DNA of 64,000 nt from Panaeolus papilionaceus (lineage: Eukaryota > Basidiomycota > Agaricomycetes > Agaricales), in contig JADNRZ010000023.1 of the NCBI GenBank assembly GCA_015501605.1, forward strand, positions 310,001 through 374,000, read 5' to 3'. Below, one piece after another: positions 1 to 11,700 of the stretch. Position numbers and translations under genes: made by a program. How positions within the stretch are numbered: position 1 is the first letter of the stretch; each line of letters begins with the position of its first letter. Under the pieces are notes generated by a model, which had not been told where the DNA came from, ran no database searches, and saw only the letters and a program-made list of their open reading frames with translations.

Positions 1-209
1 TTGGGTGCCTGCACATGTTGCGGCAGCCTGGTCAGCTGTCGTCATCGATAAGCCAGGATTTAGAGTTATAACCTGGGTATAGTCTGGTTACCACTCCTAC
101 GGCAAATCGATGTTATCCCTTACAGAGCAAATGCATTCAGAATTACAGCATCGATTCCTAACAGTACATTGTATATCTCCCGGATAACACACCGAGGCCA
201 TCATCTAGG

Positions 210-1383
210 TCACCGTTTAATGAACCCAACCAACTCCTTCTGAAGCTCCTTCTGGCGTCGCGCTTTCTCCAGGTCATCCACGCTCCGTAGATCATACACA
301 ATGTCTCGTGTTTTGCCAAAGTAAACCTGGATTCCTTGTTATGAGCATCTTATTGTTACGACAAAGTTACCGGAACAGAGACACTACCTCTTGCAGTAGA
401 TTCCTCATCTTGATCTCCATCTCCTCAATCATTCTTCCAATGTTGGAGATATGAGAGCCAGCATCGTGAAGAGGGAAATCTTGTTCGGTCTTCAGGAGAA
501 AAGGCGGCGTATAATAAGGTAGTGGATGGTCAAAAACATGCAACAGTCAGTGCCACAGACATGTGTGATAGGAATGGGAGCTTGCCTGGCGTGTCATGCT
601 ACCACTCAGATTGACTTCCCCGTCTCGCTTGACATTACCATCCTTCTTAACAGAGTTAGTAGGTGTCTTAACCTCACTATCTGAACCTTTTCTCGTGATA
701 AGGTGTAACATAACCGTAGATGTCAGTTTGTAGTGGGCCTGTCTGCCACGTTCTACAGTCTCAAAAACGTGAATCGAGTCCCATGAACCTGATGGTTCAT
801 AAGCGGAAGTCTGAGAAAGGGCTATCATGAAAGTTAGAAATTGACTGAAAGTTTAATAGAGGGTGTGGTTCACGTACATTTCTTCAAGACAACAACACCA
901 GCAAAAGTTCCCCCACTTGCGTCCTCAGGGTCCCACAGATACACCGATGACACACCACCTTCATAGTATAGTTCACGATACGTATCAAACGCCTCGTTAG
1001 CCTGGATTTCGAGTTTGCGCATCTTGCTGGAAGGGACAGCGCCATCATCTAGAGGAGGATCATATTCATTCGACCAAGGAGATCTACATGACGGTTGACG
1101 GTGCAATCAGTGTCGTTATCAGGTGTAGATAGTCATAGAGCATTCATGAAAGGAGGAAAGCACACCTGTAGCTTTCTCCATCACGATTATAGTCGCAAGC
1201 CAAGTACTCTCTTCCCGTCGCTTGATCTACCATGACTTGCAGGGGTTGATCAACACTTTGTAGTAGGTCATCAGCTTCATCTGGACAGATGGACACGAGT
1301 GCAGCTACGTTTTCCTCCGTCCTCGGAGGAGGTAGCCTACGCATAAGGTCCAGCATAGAGTCGATGATGTCTGCCTCGGCCAT
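210..1383 (-). CDS. CAP2: F-actin-capping protein subunit beta
   Basis: This is the beta subunit of the CapZ heterodimer, which caps actin filament barbed ends in the cytoplasm. Exons joined by short GT-AG introns give the family signature in order: [11 protein letters not shown] and [11 protein letters not shown] in exon 1 (from 1383), [18 protein letters not shown] and [13 protein letters not shown] in the next exon (about 1106-890), WDSIHVFET and [11 protein letters not shown] (about 800-690), then [14 protein letters not shown] and [19 protein letters not shown] near the C-terminus, with stop TGA at 210-212. I chose the ATG at 1381-1383; an upstream in-frame TTG is not needed. The order and spacing match the whole family from start to end, so the gene looks complete. 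One serine- and lysine-rich insert (about 620-690) is longer than in animal homologues. Exact intron borders were not all checked. Confidence 0.93.
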
Positions 1384-2868
1384 ATTGAACAAGAGTCGTT
1401 GTGGATGTTGCTGATGGCGTTGTGGTTCGGGCTGTGACCATATTTAGAAATAAAATCCAATTGAGGTTTGGCTCATCCGTGGGAAATGCCGATGATCCTT
1501 CGTGATCAAAAGTCGTTGGAGGAATTCAAATTGGTTCCTACTTCTGAAAGAGTCCTTTATCGAGGGAAGTAGGCACTGACAAAAATATTGTGATAGATAT
1601 ATTTCTACATCTCAGAAATAGTTTGTAAAATATTATAATTAAAAAATGATCTGCGATGCTGTGCGGCGGGTAATTCCAGGACCGAGAAAACACCATCATG
1701 AATCTTCCACCGAAAATCGGATGTCGGGAAAAAATAAATGCCACGTACCCGGATTGAACGAGTGACCTTCTCATTACAAGTGAGACGCGCTACCGCTACG
1801 CCAACGCGGCGATGAAAGTCGTTCGGACCTCGCTTTCAAGGCGGCTCAGTCTATCGCACAATCCCCCAACCTCCGATAGAAGCCTAAAGTGCATGCAAGA
1901 TTTTCTCGACATAATGGCCAGTGACTTGATGAACTCGTTGCGGAGTTTTTTCACTGAACATCTGACCTCCATGTTCTCGTCCCGTCCTTCTTGGTGACCC
2001 CAATCAGGGGATCGAGCCAATTTTCGGGACGGTATCGGTGTGACGTGATAGCATTTAGAGATCTACTAGCCTTAGCACTCCTCTTCTCTGGTCCTCCGTA
2101 TTTCTATTATCGCTGTCACAGTCAATCCTAAGATTGCAGACACAAGACTGGGTCTCAATGCATCGAAATGATCCTGTGCTCTTTCAGGTTGATTAAAGCA
2201 ACACGCTGGACAGAAATCAGTAAATTTTACGACACTTTAAAAGGCCGTGTACATTTTTTGTCAATGCTGTCTATATCTTAGTTTTAAATGAATGTATTCA
2301 GGATTAAAAAAGGATGCTATGAACCGAGCATAATTCGTTTCCAGGCATTTCTGATACATTAAGAAAGCCTTTGATCTTCAAAGGACTAACATCTTCCGTA
2401 AATACTTGAAAGCTTTTGTACTATTTGAAGACCATAAGATGACAGCTCGCGTCCTTACCACCCCGCATTTTGAGAGAACAAAGCTCTCTGTCAGCGGCGG
2501 TCAACCGGAGCAACGTCAAGGCATAAACCCCTCGACCTTTCGGTTCGGCCGAACAGGTGGGTCAAGTTCATTTCTTTGACCACCAGAAACGTTACATAGA
2601 CAAAAATAATATTATAATACCAAGTCAAAGGTATCAAAAGGGAGAAGAGTTGCAGTTCTAAGCTTAGCTTCACACGAGAGTCTAGAGAGCTCGAATCAAA
2701 AAAGATTCTCGCTTGTAATCTCCACGTGATATGATGATCATCAGCGGAGTGTCGCCTGAAGTTGAAAGGCTCCTCTCACCACAACCACCTCCGGTTCCCG
2801 AACCCTTGACGGACCAACAACACAGCAACGTTGTAGCAGCTAGTAGCTCCAACTAAGCTTCATCTAAC
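1384..2868. other. Intergenic stretch around the tRNA
   Basis: Apart from the tRNA-Thr I see no supported gene. Short open frames here, including one running antisense and into the tRNA, have no recognisable motif. The last few hundred bases upstream of 2869 are the presumed promoter and 5' UTR of the THUMP gene. Confidence 0.6.
1739..1810 (-). tRNA. tRNA-Thr (UGU)
   Basis: Read on the minus strand, the acceptor arm GCCGCGT pairs with ACGTGGC (one G-U) and is followed by discriminator A. The anticodon stem TCTCA/TGAGA closes the loop CTTGTAA, giving anticodon TGT, which reads ACA (Thr). The T arm ACTCG-TTCAATC-CGGGT fits the B box. No intron is present. A run of T residues just 3' on the minus strand (about 1730-1735) fits a Pol III terminator. 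Confidence 0.9.
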
Positions 2869-4234
2869 ATGTCTTCAAATAAGCGCAAGTCGGAAGGAGA
2901 TGACCAGAAAAGAAAGAAGAAATACCGATCAGTGAGACTTTCTTGCAATGCTCTCGGCTATGAGCTCATGTGCGAATAATGAAGGACGGGACACCGATCT
3001 GGGGAAAGCGTCATGTCGAAGGGCCAGGTGTATGGGTAAGCTGTACGTATAATGGCAATGTTTAATCCCATGTCTTCATTTAAACCTTCATATCAATAGG
3101 TGTCAAGGGGAAAGAGAAGCAGACCGTTGGGGAAGTTTATGAAGTGTTCGAATCAGTTGCGTCAACGTTGTTCTGCCTGGATCTATGAAAGGCATTTGCT
3201 GATAGGCTAGGCTTTTAGATAGCCTCCGAAATTTGGCCCCATCCTTCCGACCCAGCGGCACAAGACTCCGATAATGGCGAAGAGGACACGAACCTCAGCT
3301 TAGAGGATCAAATCGCAAAGGAGGTGTCAGCGATGAAAAAGCCACGGAATGCAGATCCGCAACAGCGATTTGGTAAATTCTGCACTTCAAAGACACGCTT
3401 TCAAAAGATGAACATAGCCCTCAGCGAATTGTCAGACCAATACGCCATGTGGTTCGTGTTGCAGTCCTCGTTTTCATGACGTCGACCTTGTTGCTTACCT
3501 CACTCTCTCTCGGTATTGCAGTCGTTTTCATTTCATGTAAAGCTCCCGTGGATCCCGTGGAACTTGTCGTGAAACACGTTGAACGAATACGAGAAACAGG
3601 AGTGACGCGTACACGGTAAGCTTGCTCCTGGTTGCTCTGCCTGATATACATATTTACCTTATCGAATTTTAATCAGATATATCCACCGTCTAGTTCCCGT
3701 GTCCGATACGTGTGTAGCTAATCTTCCCGAGATCCAGTCCCTGTGTCGTAGTGTTTTCCAAAGGTTTTTCGATCAGCACCCTGATCAGAAATTCAAGGTT
3801 GGTTACACCGCTCTTCATCTACTTTTAACTGATTGAACGTGATATGATATGTAGTACAAGATCGAGTTGCGCGTCCGCAATCATACGACAATCACACGGC
3901 AAACTTTGATACAACACGTTGCTGCGTGCGTCCCAGTGGAACACACAGTAGACTTGAACGATCCCGAAATATTCATTCTTGTTGAAATTTTCAAGGTACT
4001 TGGTGGCGGTCTTATTCACTGTTTCAATCGCTGAACGTGCCGCTTTAGAGTATTTGTGGAGTCGCAATCGTGAAAGACTACTATAAGCTCCAAAAGTTCA
4101 ACGTGATGGAAATCGCCAATAAGAACAAATCCAGCACAGAGGAGTCCAGTCGAGTCCCAAAAGCGCAACATAAAGGCACAGCAAAACTAGAAGCCACAGC
4201 CCAAGAGGAGACCACCGTTGTCCCACAAGAATAG
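2869..4234 (+). CDS. TAN1: THUMP-domain tRNA acetylation cofactor, TAN1-type
   Basis: TAN1/THUMPD1 proteins bind tRNA through a THUMP domain and are needed for N4-acetylcytidine at position 12 of tRNA-Ser and tRNA-Leu, working with the Kre33/NAT10 acetyltransferase. The start is a lysine-rich MSSNKRKSEGDDQKRKKK. Exons then read DGTPIWGKRH...PGVWVSC, CVKGKEKQTVGEVYEVFES, IASEIWPHPSD, an acidic stretch with EEQ-like DQIAKEVSAMKKP, then CVVFISCKAPVDPVELVVKHVER and YIHRLVPVSDTC. The C-terminal THUMP part reads KIELRVRNHTTITR, VDLNDPEIFILVEIFK and GVAIVKDYYKLQKFNV. Several splice joints were checked by phase (for example SC|CVKGK via donor gtacgt, and C|VVFISCKAP). Stop TAG lies at 4232-4234. The tail after FNVMEIANK is low complexity. 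It converges on the TEA gene 225 bp downstream. Confidence 0.9.
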
Positions 4235-4459
4235 ATACGTCCAATAAAAGAATTTCGATTGTGTCAATGTAATACATATTAATTGATATTGTTTATACCA
4301 TATGAGCTCTCCCTAGATTACACTAATGCCGGATATTGGTTGATTATTGCCAGAAATAACAAATGAAGAGCGAAAACGAATACTTATGGCCCGCATAAAA
4401 CCAACGGCGAAAGCAAGATGACGAATGACAGCAAAAAAGAAACCGAGATGAGACAGCAA

Positions 4460-5721
4460 TTAATGATAGCTCTGTGTGTAGCCCTGGTTGTAGTTCGAGG
4501 TGGGAGGAATCCAGGAGTTGGTTTGCATAGCGTTGGGTTGGACGTGATAAGGGGTGTCGTAAGACTCGGTGAAGTATTTGGGGATCGCCTGGACGGCCCG
4601 TGGCTGGTGGTAGGCGGGATCGGGCATCGAGTTGGGGGCGGTCTGCTGAGGGTATGATGGGGCGAGCTCGAAAGTATCACCACGATAACTCGAGGTTTGA
4701 TAATGGGAGTGGGAGAAGTCGTAGTTGGCAGTTGTGCCGGGCATGGCCTGCCATTGGGAATAGTTATCCCGCCCTGAAGCGGCAAGTGGCTGGTGGGTAA
4801 CCGGCATGCAGTGCTAAATGTCAAGTTCAAAGTCAGCGAGCCTGCATCGCGAGGTGGAAAGAAGTGAAGTGTTTGCATACCTGGGTCTGAGCTGCGGCGG
4901 GATACATCGAATAGGATTGGGGTGGGAGTTCGATTCGGAGTGGACAGACATGTGGCGGATATGTGAGCCGACGAGTTCAGGGGATGGGCAAGGTGAAGCC
5001 TGGGAGCTGTAATCCGACACACAGTCGCTGGCAGTGCTGTCGACCGAGCCGCGACGAGAGATCAATTGCAGAACTAGAGCGGATGGTTAGTGTTGAATGG
5101 ATAAGCGCCTGAATGGTTACTCACTTTTCTCGTCTCTGCAGGTGTCTCGAAGCTGTTGGAGTCGGCTTCCAACCTGCTTAGGGGTCCTTCGCTTGCCTGT
5201 CGCTTCGAGGATGTAGTCGGAAATGAATCGATTCCTCATAGGGAATCGTCCGAGATTCTTTGTCGTTTTAAAACCAACAGAGTCGGGCTGGTATGACTCC
5301 AGAGCTATAAAAATTCGTTGTGAGTGGCGAGCTCGAACAGCACACAGGGGCTGATTACACACCTTCCAGTAAAGCGGCTTCCCTGCAAAACAAACATGAC
5401 GGGTTAGATGATGCAGAGTCGGAAATTAACTTGGACCTACACAATGGGGGGCCAAACTGCTTCGCCCTTTCCTTTCAAGGTTTTCCAGCTTCTTCGACCG
5501 GTAATGGAGACCTGTTCAGCGTCGCGATACTTTTCTTCTTCAGATGGGGTGTAGGAGAGGTCATCGACCGTGGTCGAGATGCAAACAAATCCTGGGTCTG
5601 CTTTCATGGAGACTTCGGAGACTCCTGCGTTCCAATCACTGAAAGACATGTCGAGAGCTGGTGGTGTGGATGGTAAAGGTGGTATTGAGGTCGAGTTGGG
5701 TGGCGAAGATGTTGAGGTCAT
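4460..5721 (-). CDS. TEA/ATTS-domain transcription factor
   Basis: TEA-domain proteins (AbaA/TEC1/TEAD family) are nuclear DNA-binding regulators of development. The domain is split over three exons: RSWKTLKGKGEAVWPPIV (ending 5441), a 20-nt exon at 5363-5382 giving EAALLE, and 5125-5304 with ALESYQPDS, the basic stretch FPMRNRFISDYILEATGKRR and KQVGSRLQQLRDTC. The start is the ATG at 5719-5721; the longer open frame begins only with GTG. The first three joints keep phase. Downstream, a serine-rich segment (about 4881-5073, beginning LISRRGSVDSTASD) and a Tyr/Gln/Pro-rich C-terminal segment (4460-4813, ending NYNQGYTQSYH) are both protein-like. I could not join these two in frame with one clean intron, since three long frames overlap here. 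The C-terminal structure is therefore uncertain, or the gene carries a frameshift. Confidence 0.82.
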
Positions 5722-8700
5722 TCGCACCGGAATGGCTCAGTTAAATAGTCTTATTACAGGGTTGCGATCGGGGACACTACGGTTCCCCAATTGAGGGACA
5801 TAGGACCTTGTCTTGCAGGCCATCTTCCTCAAATCTATGTTCAGTACATAGATGTGAACACAGATGCCGATCCCTATTTTGGTCAAATCGGGACTGGAAT
5901 CTGGTTTTCCTAAATCTGTATTTCATATTGATGGGATTCTGTTCGGATTCATTCAGGATTCAGACCCCATTCGGAGCAATCTCATTGCGACGATATCCTT
6001 GATACTGATTCATTCAGGTCGACAATAATTCCATGGTCACAACATTTCGCCCAAAGCAACAAAACTTGATTATTTCAAATTTTAGGGTAGACGGTAGGTT
6101 CAAAGTAACCATTTGCTTCCTTGACAAATCTCTTGAATTACCGAATCATCACGCGTCAACACCTCATTGACCCTCTATGGACTTTCATTGTTCTTCAATG
6201 CTTCCATGAGACCTGGCCACTTCCTGGACCTATCTCCTCACCGATGTCTGGCTCGACTGGTTGCCAGTGGGTCCTCGACAGGGATGTTTCCCATATCACG
6301 GACGGCGGGGACTCTCTTGTGTACCCGAGATAACTTACGGCGTATTTCTTCCACGACACACTGCCTCCTGCGATGCCCTGAGGATGTCGCTTGCACAACA
6401 ACGGCGCACCTTGAAAGTGAGCCGTTAATGGTACCTAACGTCAATTATTGACTAAGATAGAGAGGTAATGAAGGACAATGGAGTGTTGCGGACACACAGG
6501 GAACACCGATGCCGGAAATAGGATCAGGACAGTGTATGAGTGTCTTTGAGGCGCCAAGGTATAATATCGAATGAACATTCCCAAACTACATCAGGAGAAT
6601 GATGCATTACACGAGGGATTTCCACCATAGGGGTAGACATAGAGAGAGGAAGCATTCGAGTCGTCGTTCAGAGTGGCCATTGTGTGTGGTGGGGTAAACC
6701 ACCACGGATAAGCATATGTCGTTTCAATATTGCATCCAGTGGGTTGATCATGGTCAAAACAGGGAAAGAACTTCTGAGCGTCGTGGTTTGTCACGAGTTG
6801 TCTTTCTTGAAAGTCTCTCTTGATTGGTAGCAACTAACGAAAGAGATCCGACCGAATTACTCGACACTCTCACCCTGAACGGAGCTCCAAGCTGGTACAA
6901 TGTGGGTAAAAGTGAGGGCTACCCCATTCATTGGTCTACAATCGACATCGCCAGTTGTTTATGCCGACACTATCCGAGCCGTGGCAAACGATTTAATATC
7001 CATGAACCAACACCAAGTCCACACTTCCATCTCCCATCGCAGCCTGCACGAGCTCTTATGGAGGCGTCTGTGGGAGTGTGGTAGTTCATCTGGGGAGTAT
7101 CGTGTTGTTTCCGATAAGCTCCATAGCAGCCATCCGGCGGTTATGTTTATTCAATTCTCGAAGCCCAAGCCAGTGGTACAACTGGTCTAAAATCGTTGCT
7201 GCATGGAAAGTCGAGACTTCAGGTTGGTCAGGTGTGTTTTAGTTCTGTCTTCTAGCGACTGTCTATTCAATGATCATACGGCCCTTCAGAGTTATGACGT
7301 CCTTCGATATGTTCGTAACGTTCGACGGCAAAACATAAGATAACGTCATTCTCTTCTGGTTGGCTAGATAATGAATGAATCTTATCATACATGTCAGTCT
7401 GGATAACCCAACCACTTACAACTCATGTTCGAGCCATAATTCTGGAAGCAAGTGGATATCGATAGTTCTGACATGGTACCTGCATGCGCTAACCCCTTTG
7501 AAACTCGAGGTCCGTCACGCCAGCAGATTGCTTCGAATCCACCAGTCAGATAAAGGAGTAGGGTGTCTCAAAAAGGAACTTTCACTCTGAAGGATTGGAA
7601 GTCAAGACTTGAGTGTACTGGTTTGTCGAGGCTATCCAGTTCGACCCTTCATCAACGCCACTTCACTGTGCACGGCGGCAGAACAAATTAGGATGTTCAA
7701 AATCTATCTACCATGAGCACCTTGAAGTAAAACCCTGTCGTGATAGCGGGGATGCTCAAGGTTTGTGTGTTCAATCGGCGCCCCCTTGCTGGTCGAAACA
7801 GACTTCTGTGTTCCCTTTACCGGGTGATCTTGGACTCCGATCGTTTTATCTCTTCACGGAGAGTCGCGGACACAACAAGTGCTCGGCGGATAATACGTAT
7901 AGGATGTATCACAGACAGTTGTATATCATTGAGTCTCCACACTCAAATCGAGATGTAGAAACGGCAACCTGAGCAACGAGAAGAATTATAACTCGATTGT
8001 AGCATAGGGCGTGAATTATCGAATTAGATCGTGATGAAATACAGAGAAAGAATACATGACTCGCGCCCGTAGGGTTTGAATGTGTACTACAACAACACAT
8101 CTAGGCTGTGGAGGCGCTCGTGGCGTCCGTAGTTCGATCGTTTATAGGAAATCCGGGAATGTTTCATAGCGCTGAGGTAGGATATATTGAGCCGCTTGTA
8201 ATAAATCTATTAAATATGTAAAAAGCGTGAAATGTCCCTGGTACAGGGAGCTGCACACGCAGCTCAGGACGCAGTGAAAGTACGAGACGAACGAATATTA
8301 GATACATCGTAGTGGAACATGTGGGTCTGATAGTTCGGCACACCCTACAAATAGGCAAAGGGGCCCTTCGTGAATTCAGTTGAACAGTTATATAGACTAA
8401 TTAGGAACGACATGCACCTTGGTTTCTGCTACAGCCTACAGGGTTATCGCTCGTAGCTATATTTTGGGAAAGGAATCTTCCTTGTGTTGGTGAAATACGG
8501 CAGCTACACCATCGCTACTTCCTGTCATGTATTGGGGTTTGTGAACTTATTTATTCCGCACTGCATCACATACATAGCGTCTGGGCCGAGCCCCTGTCGA
8601 TTGTGAGCTCCCTATGACACCGTGTTCATGACAAGTCGAATGTTTCCAACCCATATTCTGCCCTTGGACAGCACGTACGCCGTTTCTTTGGTTCGAGGCT

Positions 8701-11700
8701 CGATAGGTTCTAAGGTTGCCGAAATATGTGATCTTCAACAAGATCCCCATGGTTGACGAACACTTCGGTATTATCATGAGACGATCATCTTCCCGAGTCT
8801 TCATCAGGGATCGACGTCATCAGGGTACTCAACGACATTCACCGTAGCTTACACCAACTACTAAGCATAAGGTTTGCTGAATGAGCGGATGTGTCAGACT
8901 CTGCACCTTAAAAACCAGTCGTACTTGCCATCATTGGGCTTTTGTCCTGATAGTACCAGAAATGACGTCATATGAGCTGTATGCCCCGGCCACGTTCACT
9001 CACCCGATAACGTTCGACGTTCGTGTAAATAGTTCAAAGGCACGGATTGATTTCCGTATCGATAAAGGAACAAACGACAAACCTGGTTTATAGGTCCGGA
9101 CATTATTTGGAGTCGACAAAGTGGCGACGGTCCGTAGATTGCGATAACATGAGTCTGGTAGAATGGTTTGGAGCTACCAAATGAAGCTTGTTCCAACGAC
9201 CAGGACTCTGGGTTGGTTGCCCTTTTCCGAAGAGAAATTACGGACAGAGGAGAAAGTCGGATTGCTCTTCCTTGTTTGAGAGGGATAGCTCAATCGCGAT
9301 GGATTGGATTATGCAAGTCCAACTCAATACCATCGCGCTTCACCTACGCCTATAAAATGACGCGCGCGACGGTACTTTAGGAACCAAGGGTGTCGTCGAT
9401 CTCCATTAAAGTTAATAATTCGGATTTAAAGAGGTGAATATATACGCATTCTTATGCACGTCTATGGATCTTACCATTTCCACAAAGGATTCATGGCTGC
9501 AAATCTAGCAAAGGATTCCGTTTCTAATACCCCCTGCCCACAACATCCTGACTATGCACGGACTCTCAAGCCTCATCTCCGAAGAGATGTGGTATGACGA
9601 CACAAACACGAGCTGCCAGGGTCGAGGGGAACATGTCCTTCCCCACATCCTCACACACGTAGCACCCGATGAAAGCATTGATAGCAGTGCCACATTGAAG
9701 TCAGGACGTTTGGAACCTGAGTGCGGGGTTTTTGAGTTTGTGTTCTCCGGTTAGACTTTAATTGAGTTCTAAACTTATCTATGACAATCATGTAGTCTTC
9801 CGGAACTATGTGCAGCTGTCGTTCCCTGAGGCGTCAGCCTTGCGGCTTCATGTATCATGACGCAACACTAGCATCAACAATAACGAATACAACATGCAAA
9901 TCATATGTTCATGTCTGCTCGTGTATTTCAAGAAAAAACCTATGGTTGTTATCACTGGCATCAGCTGTGTATGAACATCGTCATCGTGCCCTAATTAGGT
10001 CAGCCAGTGACATTCTACATTTCTGGCTAAGCCACGTCAGTTCCCAGAACTGTCCGGAACCACTAGCACGCTGCAGTCGACTGATAGCGGACTGACTCCT
10101 ACCGTCTACTTCTCCTTAGCCAATTGGCGCTCGTAGCTACAATTGATGGATCGATCGATAAGCCGATCACAGACGGCAACTCCATAGTCATGTCAACTGA
10201 CTAGGCACAGCAATGCAAGAAGATCTCTGTTCATCACTGGTGACCCACACCGATAATTGAGGTATTTAAATACCCTATCTGACAGCCTACGCACTGACCC
10301 ACCCATCATGCAGATTAACCGGGCATACATTCTTAACCTGACGTCGCACTGCAAGCCTTCGAATGTACTAGAGCATACGGCCATCGCATTGCTTTGACAA
10401 TACATATTACAAAGAGGCCACATGCGGCCAGAGAGTTGGGTTGATAGAAAGATTGCTTCGAAGATCTCAAGCGGTATCTTTGAGTCCTTGTTGCTATTGT
10501 CGGTCACCATGAGAGTTTTCTCAGAAAAGACGAGTCTCGATTCTTTTATCTTCTGCACGAGTACCTTGTATTTCGGAACATGATACCTACATGGTATCCG
10601 CTTTCCACCCAAATTTACGGTAAACCAGTGAGGCGATAGAGTGACAGAGCTATCCAAGAATCCTATTCTTCTCCTCTATGTATGATACTAGTCTGCACTT
10701 TAATATCCTAGCTGACCGGCTTCCAGTGGATGAAACTATATGTGGGTGCAGCTACATACACACCCATGAACTACATGCAGCTATCCATACCCCTCTATGT
10801 CAAGCGGCAATACAGTTCGGAGCCATTACCCGGGTAAATGGGCTCTTAGCCACACATGAAGCCGCTATTTTTGAATGCTAGTTTTACATTTACACGGTAC
10901 TGAGTATCTTTACAGAGGGTGTGGAAGAAATGCACCATACTCAACTGTTTCAGTTGAGTTGAAGTGGCGCACCGTTATCCGATGTGGGGGAGTGACTGTG
11001 ATAAAGCTCTCAAGCTTGGGGTTGAGTACAAGAACATCTCATAACGCATAACGAGGCCCCATCTGGAGATCGATTTAAAATGGAGTGGGGAAATAAACGT
11101 GTGGGGAGGTGTGCCTCGCGTTTGGCAAATTCCAATTGCAGATTACAACTATGGTCCGAAAGTTTGACTAACCAAAGACTGCCATCCCATTCACAAATGA
11201 AAGCGAAGCTAGCAGTGAAGTAGCACCTGGGACGTTCTACGCCTTGTGGATGTATGTAATTCCATCTTTGACCTGCGTATAGTAGAATGCCGAAGGAATT
11301 ACTGTTGAATGACGTCGTCTTGCGACGTTTCGAACAAAGCGATGCTCGCAATTGCCCCTGTAGACATTTCATTGTGGATCTGGTGATGGAGAACAGTTGA
11401 AGTAAACGCCGTCTATGATTTGATAGGTCGCTGATAGGTTGAATGTGATAGTCTGCCCTTCGGGACTACTTGACCGAGAATGCAAGCACATTTTTAGACC
11501 TGCAGTCTGCTCTGAGAAATTGGAACTGCCAGCCCTGCATACTTGACGGAGCGAACCGGCAACGTGAGGTAAGCAACGAGTCGGACCTTCGGGAGTCAGT
11601 GGCAAAACATACTGCTATGACCTCAGAGCCATCGTTGTGAAGCTAGGAATTCACATTCATAGCTCGGCCTGAATCTAAAAATCGAACAAAACTAATTAAA

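Noticed and set aside
1796..2020. 74-codon minus-strand frame upstream of and overlapping the tRNA.
   Set aside because: It runs into the tRNA 5' end and has no motif; overlap with a tRNA gene makes coding unlikely.
4384..5022. 212-codon minus-strand frame, the second longest in the left part of the window.
   Set aside because: It is Pro/Ser/Thr-rich in a frame shifted from the TEA exons and appears to be a shadow of low-complexity coding DNA; it does not carry the TEA domain.
10193..10657. 154-codon minus-strand frame ending in CLVS, a CaaX-like box, with an F-box-like IPLEIFEAIFL; considered as a mating pheromone precursor or F-box protein.
   Set aside because: Pheromone precursors are far shorter, no receptor gene is nearby, the F-box resemblance is too short, and a frame of this length is expected about once by chance in this 11-kb stretch.
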